From: CAYQDF01 sp964416175
GTDB lineage: Bacteria; Chloroflexota; Anaerolineae; Anaerolineales; UBA4823
Assembly: GCA_964416175.1 (NCBI GenBank)
Contig: CAYQDF010000127.1
Location: forward strand, 1-8,557
Length of the DNA: 8,557 nucleotides
Direction of reading: 5' to 3'
Numbering within the stretch: position 1 is the stretch's first letter; each line of letters starts with the position of its first letter. The notes beneath the pieces are model-generated. The model saw nothing but the letters and a program-made list of their open reading frames with translations, made no database searches and had not been told where the DNA came from. The translations under genes were made by a program, and so were the position numbers. Shown here one piece after another: positions 5,126-8,557 of this stretch.

Positions 5126-7165
5126 TTACCGTAAAGATGTATATTTCTGGCGGATCCGGCTACGCTTTTGGCGGGAAGGCGCCTCGCGGCTTTTGGGGAG
5201 ATACTCCTGGACATGCGGGAACGGATCCCTGACGTGCGGCAGGTCGAGGGCGGCGACGAATTCGTCCTGGAAGGAGGACTCCAGAGGGGTGGACACGTGC
5301 GTCACCCAGCGCGCCAGATGAGCCGCTTTGAGGCGCATCTCCCGATTGAGCAGGGCGATGCGCGCCCCGTCTCCCGCCGCGTTGCCGACGGCGGTCACAC
5401 GATCCAGTTCTGTGTCGGGGATCAGCCCTAACAACATGGCGTGGAGGGGGTTGATGTAAGTGCCGAAGGCGCCGGCCAGGATCACGCGGTCGACATGGTC
5501 CACGCCGAGGCGCGACATGAGCAGCCGGGTCCCGGCGTAGAGCGCTGCCTTGGCAAGCTGGACCGCGCGCACGTCGTTTTGGGTGATTATGATCGGCTTG
5601 CCGGTGGCGGTCAGCCCGGCATCCGCCAGGACATACTCGCCGGTCCGCCCCCGGTACTGGACCCGGTCGGAACGCCCGGCAGCCGCGGGATCGAACCGTC
5701 CCCTGGCGTCGATAATCCCGGCCAGGAAGAGCTCCACGATCCCCTCGATAATGCCGCTGCCGCAGATCCCGGTCGGCCTGGCAGCCGGTGGAAGGTGATC
5801 CCGTGCCGCCGGCTCGATCCACGCATCGTGGCCGATGACGCGCAAGCTGGGCTCCAGGGTGAGGGGATCGATCCGCACGCGCTCGATCGCTCCCGGCGCG
5901 GCACGCTGCCCGTGGGTGATCTGCGCGCCTTCGAAAGCCGGGCCGGTGGGGCTGGAGGCGACCAGCAGCCGCGCGCGGTTCCCGAGGATGATCTCCGCGT
6001 TGGTGCCGATGTCGACGACGAGCGTGATCTCGTCCTGCTCCTGGGGGGCTTCTGCCAGCATCACGGCGACGTTGTCGGCGCCGACGTGGCCGGCCACAAG
6101 GGGCAGGACGTGCAGGCGGGCAGCCGGGTTCAGATTCAGCCCCAGGTCGATAGCTCTCAGGTCGAGGGGAGAGTCCACAGCCAGGGCGAAAGGAGCCTGG
6201 CCCAGCTCGCGCGGATGAATCCCCAGCAGGATGTGGTGCATCACCGAGTTGCCGACGACGACCATGTCCAGGACATCATCCAGGCTGATGCCGGCAGAGG
6301 AGACGGCTTTTTCAGCCAGGTCGTTCAGGGTGAGGACGATGGCCCGATTCAACCGCGCCAGCCCCTGGGGTTCCAGGTTGGCGTAGCTGACCCGGCTCAT
6401 GAGATCCTCGCCGTAACGCACCTGGGGGTTCATGGCGGCTTCCGTCGCCAGGACCGCTCCGGTGCGCAGATCGCACAGGTGCGCGACGACGGTGGTCGAC
6501 CCGACGTCGACTGCCAGCCCGAAAGCGCCTTCCTGATAACCCGGCTGGACGCGCAGCACTTCCCGTTCCTGCCACAGGCTGACAGTGACGGCGAAATCCC
6601 CCGCCCGCAGGGCGGGCTGGAGGGATGGGAGCGCCTTGCTGGCGATTGAGAGGTGTTCAAAGCCCCATTGTTCTTGCAATGCTTCGGACAGGCGCTCCCA
6701 GTCGCCGCGGGCATCGCCCAGGTCGGGGGGCGTGACCTCAACATAGACCTGGCGCACGGCGGGAGCGACTTCGATGAGGCGCTCGGTGGCGGCTTTGGCG
6801 ATGATCTGTTTGCGCGCCTGGCTCTCCTCGGGGACGGTGATGAGCACATCCCCCAAGAGCCGGGCGGCGCAGGCCAGACGGCGCCCGGTGACGCCGTGTT
6901 CTGCAAAGTAAGATTCCTCTTCCGCAGTGGGAGGGGTGAGGTGGTCGCTACGGGAGGTGATCCCGTGTTTGGGAAAACGGCCTTCTTCGACGATGACCTG
7001 GCATTTCCCGCAGGTCTGCCGGCCGCCGCAGATCGACTCCAGCTCGACGCCCAGCTGCGCAGCGACCTTGAGCAAGTTAGCGCCGTGCGGGACTGCGCCC
7101 TTCCGCCCAGAGGGCATCAGGGCGATCTGGCAGGTGTCCGAAGAGGGCTGAGTCAAGTCTCGCAT
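5126..7165 (-). CDS. RACo-type reductive activator of corrinoid methyltransferases (2Fe-2S ferredoxin + ASKHA/DUF4445)
   Basis: This 679-residue cytoplasmic protein is predicted to re-reduce corrinoid that has been oxidised accidentally to Co(II), using ATP and a low-potential electron donor, so that the methyl carrier returns to the Co(I) state. The N-terminus is a plant-type 2Fe-2S ferredoxin domain with cysteines C46, C52, C55 and C99 (C-x5-C-x2-C, then the distant fourth). A linker domain follows, and then an ASKHA-fold ATPase/corrinoid-binding region from about residue 215: LAVDVGSTTVVAHL (217-230), VVDIGTNAEI (383-392), TGPAFEGA (407-414), GICGSGIIEG (467-476), TQNDVRAVQLAKAAL (528-542) and ILAGAFGTY (562-570). 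All hallmark blocks are present and the length fits the family. The last 20 residues are basic and probably a variable tail. It lies upstream of the corrinoid protein gene (69-base gap) and downstream of the MttB-like gene. It would replace the AdoMet-dependent activation domain of MetH if the operon makes methionine. Confidence 0.92.
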   Translation of the reverse strand: MRDLTQPSSDTCQIALMPSGRKGAVPHGANLLKVAAQLGVELESICGGRQTCGKCQVIVEEGRFPKHGITSRSDHLTPPTAEEESYFAEHGVTGRRLACAARLLGDVLITVPEESQARKQIIAKAATERLIEVAPAVRQVYVEVTPPDLGDARGDWERLSEALQEQWGFEHLSIASKALPSLQPALRAGDFAVTVSLWQEREVLRVQPGYQEGAFGLAVDVGSTTVVAHLCDLRTGAVLATEAAMNPQVRYGEDLMSRVSYANLEPQGLARLNRAIVLTLNDLAEKAVSSAGISLDDVLDMVVVGNSVMHHILLGIHPRELGQAPFALAVDSPLDLRAIDLGLNLNPAARLHVLPLVAGHVGADNVAVMLAEAPQEQDEITLVVDIGTNAEIILGNRARLLVASSPTGPAFEGAQITHGQRAAPGAIERVRIDPLTLEPSLRVIGHDAWIEPAARDHLPPAARPTGICGSGIIEGIVELFLAGIIDARGRFDPAAAGRSDRVQYRGRTGEYVLADAGLTATGKPIIITQNDVRAVQLAKAALYAGTRLLMSRLGVDHVDRVILAGAFGTYINPLHAMLLGLIPDTELDRVTAVGNAAGDGARIALLNREMRLKAAHLARWVTHVSTPLESSFQDEFVAALDLPHVRDPFPHVQEYLPKSREAPSRQKRSRIRQKYTSLR

Positions 7166-7170
7166 ACGGG

Positions 7171-7175
7171 TCCTT
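7171..7175 (-). promoter_or_regulatory. Ribosome binding site that decides the RACo start
   Basis: AAGGA on the minus strand sits 5 bases before the ATG at 7165. The frame stays open upstream to a TTG at 7255, but that TTG has no comparable site, and the extra 30 residues cover the intergenic hairpin and do not resemble a ferredoxin N-terminus. This site therefore fixes the start at 7165. Confidence 0.7.
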
Positions 7176-7207
7176 GTTCCGTGACAGGCCTGGTTTTCAT
7201 TCCCGGC

Positions 7208-7227
7208 GGCGGATATAGAAATCCGCC
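7208..7227 (-). repeat. Hairpin in the mttB-like/RACo intergenic gap
   Basis: A perfect 7-bp inverted repeat (GGCGGAT / ATCCGCC) is separated by a 6-base loop and lies in the 110-base gap between the MttB-like gene and the corrinoid activator. On the transcribed strand it is followed by GCCGGGAATG and not by a run of T, so it is not a standard intrinsic terminator. It could be an mRNA processing or stabilising element that sets different levels for the two genes, or it may have no function. It also overlaps a 22-codon open frame whose coding status is doubtful. Confidence 0.4.
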
Positions 7228-7275
7228 TGCTGGAAAGCCAGCCATATAGGGTCAAAGTCTATCATAATTCTCTGG

Positions 7276-8557
7276 TCATCCGGCAGCGACCCGCAGGTGC
7301 CGGCGGCGGCGGCGCGCGTCGCGCCCGTCCTCTCCCTCGCCGCCAGCCTGTCGGGCGGCGCGCCGCCAGCCTTCAGGCGGGACCGAATCGCCAGGCACCA
7401 TGCCTGGGAAGGCCGCCCGGATGCGCGCGTCAACCTCCGGCGAGAAAGCAGCCGGGTTGTCGCGGGTCAGGATCTCTCGGGCGATATTCAAGGCCCGCGC
7501 CTGGGAATCGAGGGCGCCGCGTTCCATCCACAGCTGGCGCGGATCGCGGTCCGCGACGTCGGCCAGGTACATGGTGGTCCGCATGCGCTCCAGCGTGTGC
7601 TCCGTGGCAGCGAACATGCCGCCGGGGCCAACCTCGGCAATCAAATCGAGGGCCAGGTTCTCTTCGGTGAACTCGAAGCCCTGGCGGATGCGCTTGAGCA
7701 TCATGGCGATCTCGTTGTCGATCACCGCCTTGGCGTAATCGAACGCCATCAGGGAGTCCAGGAGCCCGGCCATGTTGAAGATGTGCACCCCGCCGAGATA
7801 CCCGGCAACAACGGACATCCCCGTTTCGTAACCGGACTGGGCGTCGTTGACCTTGGAGTTGGTCAGGCCGATGTACCCTCCGGCGGGAACGTTATAGAAG
7901 CGCGCCATCTGCGCGCAGCCCATGTGCAGGAGGCCTGTCTCTATGGCGCCAGGAGAATAGGCGCCCGTTCGCATATCCGCCACGGTCGGCAGAGTGTTGT
8001 AGACCAGCTCGCTCTCCGGCCATACCATCTGGCACAGGACTCCGGCGGCGAGGAACTCCGCGTTGCACTGGGCAAGGGTCCCAGCCAGGGTGAGGGGCGA
8101 GGTCAATCCGGCATTGGGGACGATCGAAAAGTAGCTGGGGATCCGCTTCTCGTGGAAGAGGATCAGGTCCTCGGTCGAATCGAAATCCATGGTGAGGGGT
8201 GAGACGACCGGGCAGTAGTGGAAAGTGACAAAGGGGTGGTCGCGGAATGCCGCCTCGCTCCCGGCGACCAGGTAGACAAGGCGCAGCATGTCCTCCGCCT
8301 CGTTGGGAGGCGTGTTGGCGCGGACGGGCTTGACGGTGTTCTTGATCGAAGGATAAAAACGGGAAAGGCTGAACTGTCCGGATGGGGCGTCGTCCGCCAG
8401 GGTGGAGATCGAGAACACGTCGTATCCAGGCAGTTCGTTGACCAGGTGAGCGATACGGGCGAGGTCGTCGGAACGGGCGCGCCGTTCGTACCCGGTAACC
8501 GGATCGATGACGTTCGGCGCCGAGCTGCCCGTCAGGATCAGGGGGCTGTCGTCCGGA
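7276..8557 (-). CDS. MttB-family (COG5598) corrinoid methyltransferase, N-terminus outside window
   Basis: The reading frame is open from the window edge to a TGA at 7278-7276. It gives 426 visible residues; the start lies beyond 8557. A GTG at 8418 falls inside the conserved stretch GYDVFSISTLADD and is not the start. Family signatures are the early Y-D-V-F-S-I-S-T-L block, an N-S-K-V-N-D-A-Q-S-G-Y segment at about 7860-7828, and the glycine-rich E-V-G-P-G-G-M-F block near 7635. Known members move a methyl group from trimethylamine or from quaternary amines such as glycine betaine, proline betaine or carnitine to a partner corrinoid protein in the cytoplasm. No in-frame amber codon occurs in the visible part, so this looks like the non-pyrrolysine branch, which is usually specific for quaternary amines. 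The substrate cannot be read from the sequence. The last 30 or so residues are an arginine-rich, low-complexity tail that seems to extend past the conserved domain. The corrinoid reactivator and corrinoid protein directly downstream fit this role. Family confidence is high, substrate unknown. Confidence 0.9.
   Translation of the reverse strand, partial: PDDSPLILTGSSAPNVIDPVTGYERRARSDDLARIAHLVNELPGYDVFSISTLADDAPSGQFSLSRFYPSIKNTVKPVRANTPPNEAEDMLRLVYLVAGSEAAFRDHPFVTFHYCPVVSPLTMDFDSTEDLILFHEKRIPSYFSIVPNAGLTSPLTLAGTLAQCNAEFLAAGVLCQMVWPESELVYNTLPTVADMRTGAYSPGAIETGLLHMGCAQMARFYNVPAGGYIGLTNSKVNDAQSGYETGMSVVAGYLGGVHIFNMAGLLDSLMAFDYAKAVIDNEIAMMLKRIRQGFEFTEENLALDLIAEVGPGGMFAATEHTLERMRTTMYLADVADRDPRQLWMERGALDSQARALNIAREILTRDNPAAFSPEVDARIRAAFPGMVPGDSVPPEGWRRAARQAGGEGEDGRDARRRRRHLRVAAG

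Noticed and set aside
5441..6649. A 402-codon open frame on the plus strand
   Set aside because: It lies opposite the activator gene, whose protein has every family motif. The predicted protein is rich in D, G, Q, V and H without any domain, typical of an antisense shadow in GC-rich DNA.
7166..7255. Longer RACo starting at the TTG at 7255
   Set aside because: The extra 30 residues run through the intergenic hairpin, have no ferredoxin character, and the ATG at 7165 has a good AAGGA site at 5 bases.
1..8557. CRISPR arrays, tRNA or rRNA genes, insertion sequences, or a riboswitch
   Set aside because: No regular spaced repeats, cloverleaf-like segments, transposase motifs or terminal inverted repeats were seen. 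No gap is long enough for a cobalamin riboswitch; one could lie upstream of the window's right edge.

Overview
The window is a compact, GC-rich stretch of bacterial DNA. All nine recognisable protein genes lie on the minus strand, so transcription runs from high to low coordinates. The theme is corrinoid (vitamin B12)-dependent one-carbon transfer. Bacterial Shine-Dalgarno sites precede several starts. An MttB-type methyltransferase without pyrrolysine, a ferredoxin-fused corrinoid activator and a MetV/MetF-type methylene-tetrahydrofolate reductase together suggest an anaerobic, acetogen-like or C1-metabolising bacterium. An uncultured Chloroflexota (Anaerolineae-like) member is my guess, from gene style only and with low confidence.

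Layout in transcription order: (1) 8557-7276, MttB-family methyltransferase, truncated at its N-terminus by the window edge; (2) 7275-7166, a 110-base gap with a perfect 7-bp hairpin; (3) 7165-5126, ferredoxin/ASKHA corrinoid reactivator (RACo type); (4) 5056-4367, MtbC/MttC-type corrinoid protein; (5) 4358-3468, zinc-type homocysteine S-methyltransferase; (6) 3465-2881, DUF1638 protein; (7) 2884-2585, small 'virulence factor' family protein overlapping the previous gene by ATGA; (8) 2544-2095, MetV-type cysteine-cluster protein; (9) 2092-1100, MetF; (10) 1035-130, methyl-tetrahydrofolate:corrinoid methyltransferase; (11) 129-1, downstream sequence with no gene seen. Gaps within 5056-2095 are 40 bases or less, and the metV-metF gap is 2 bases, which supports one operon.

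How it could work: the corrinoid protein is the hub. The MttB-like enzyme may load it with a methyl group from a quaternary or tertiary amine. The pterin-binding enzyme exchanges methyl groups between the corrinoid and tetrahydrofolate. MetF/MetV link methyl- and methylene-tetrahydrofolate, and RACo re-reduces corrinoid that has oxidised to Co(II). The homocysteine methyltransferase can accept the methyl group to make methionine. Homocysteine, folate and B12 modules plus a reactivator are also exactly the parts of MetH, here on separate genes. The region may therefore be a split cobalamin-dependent methionine synthase, an amine-demethylation operon, or a hybrid. The DUF1638 and 'virulence factor' proteins, placed between the methyltransferase and reductase genes, are the least understood parts and the best candidates for new biology.
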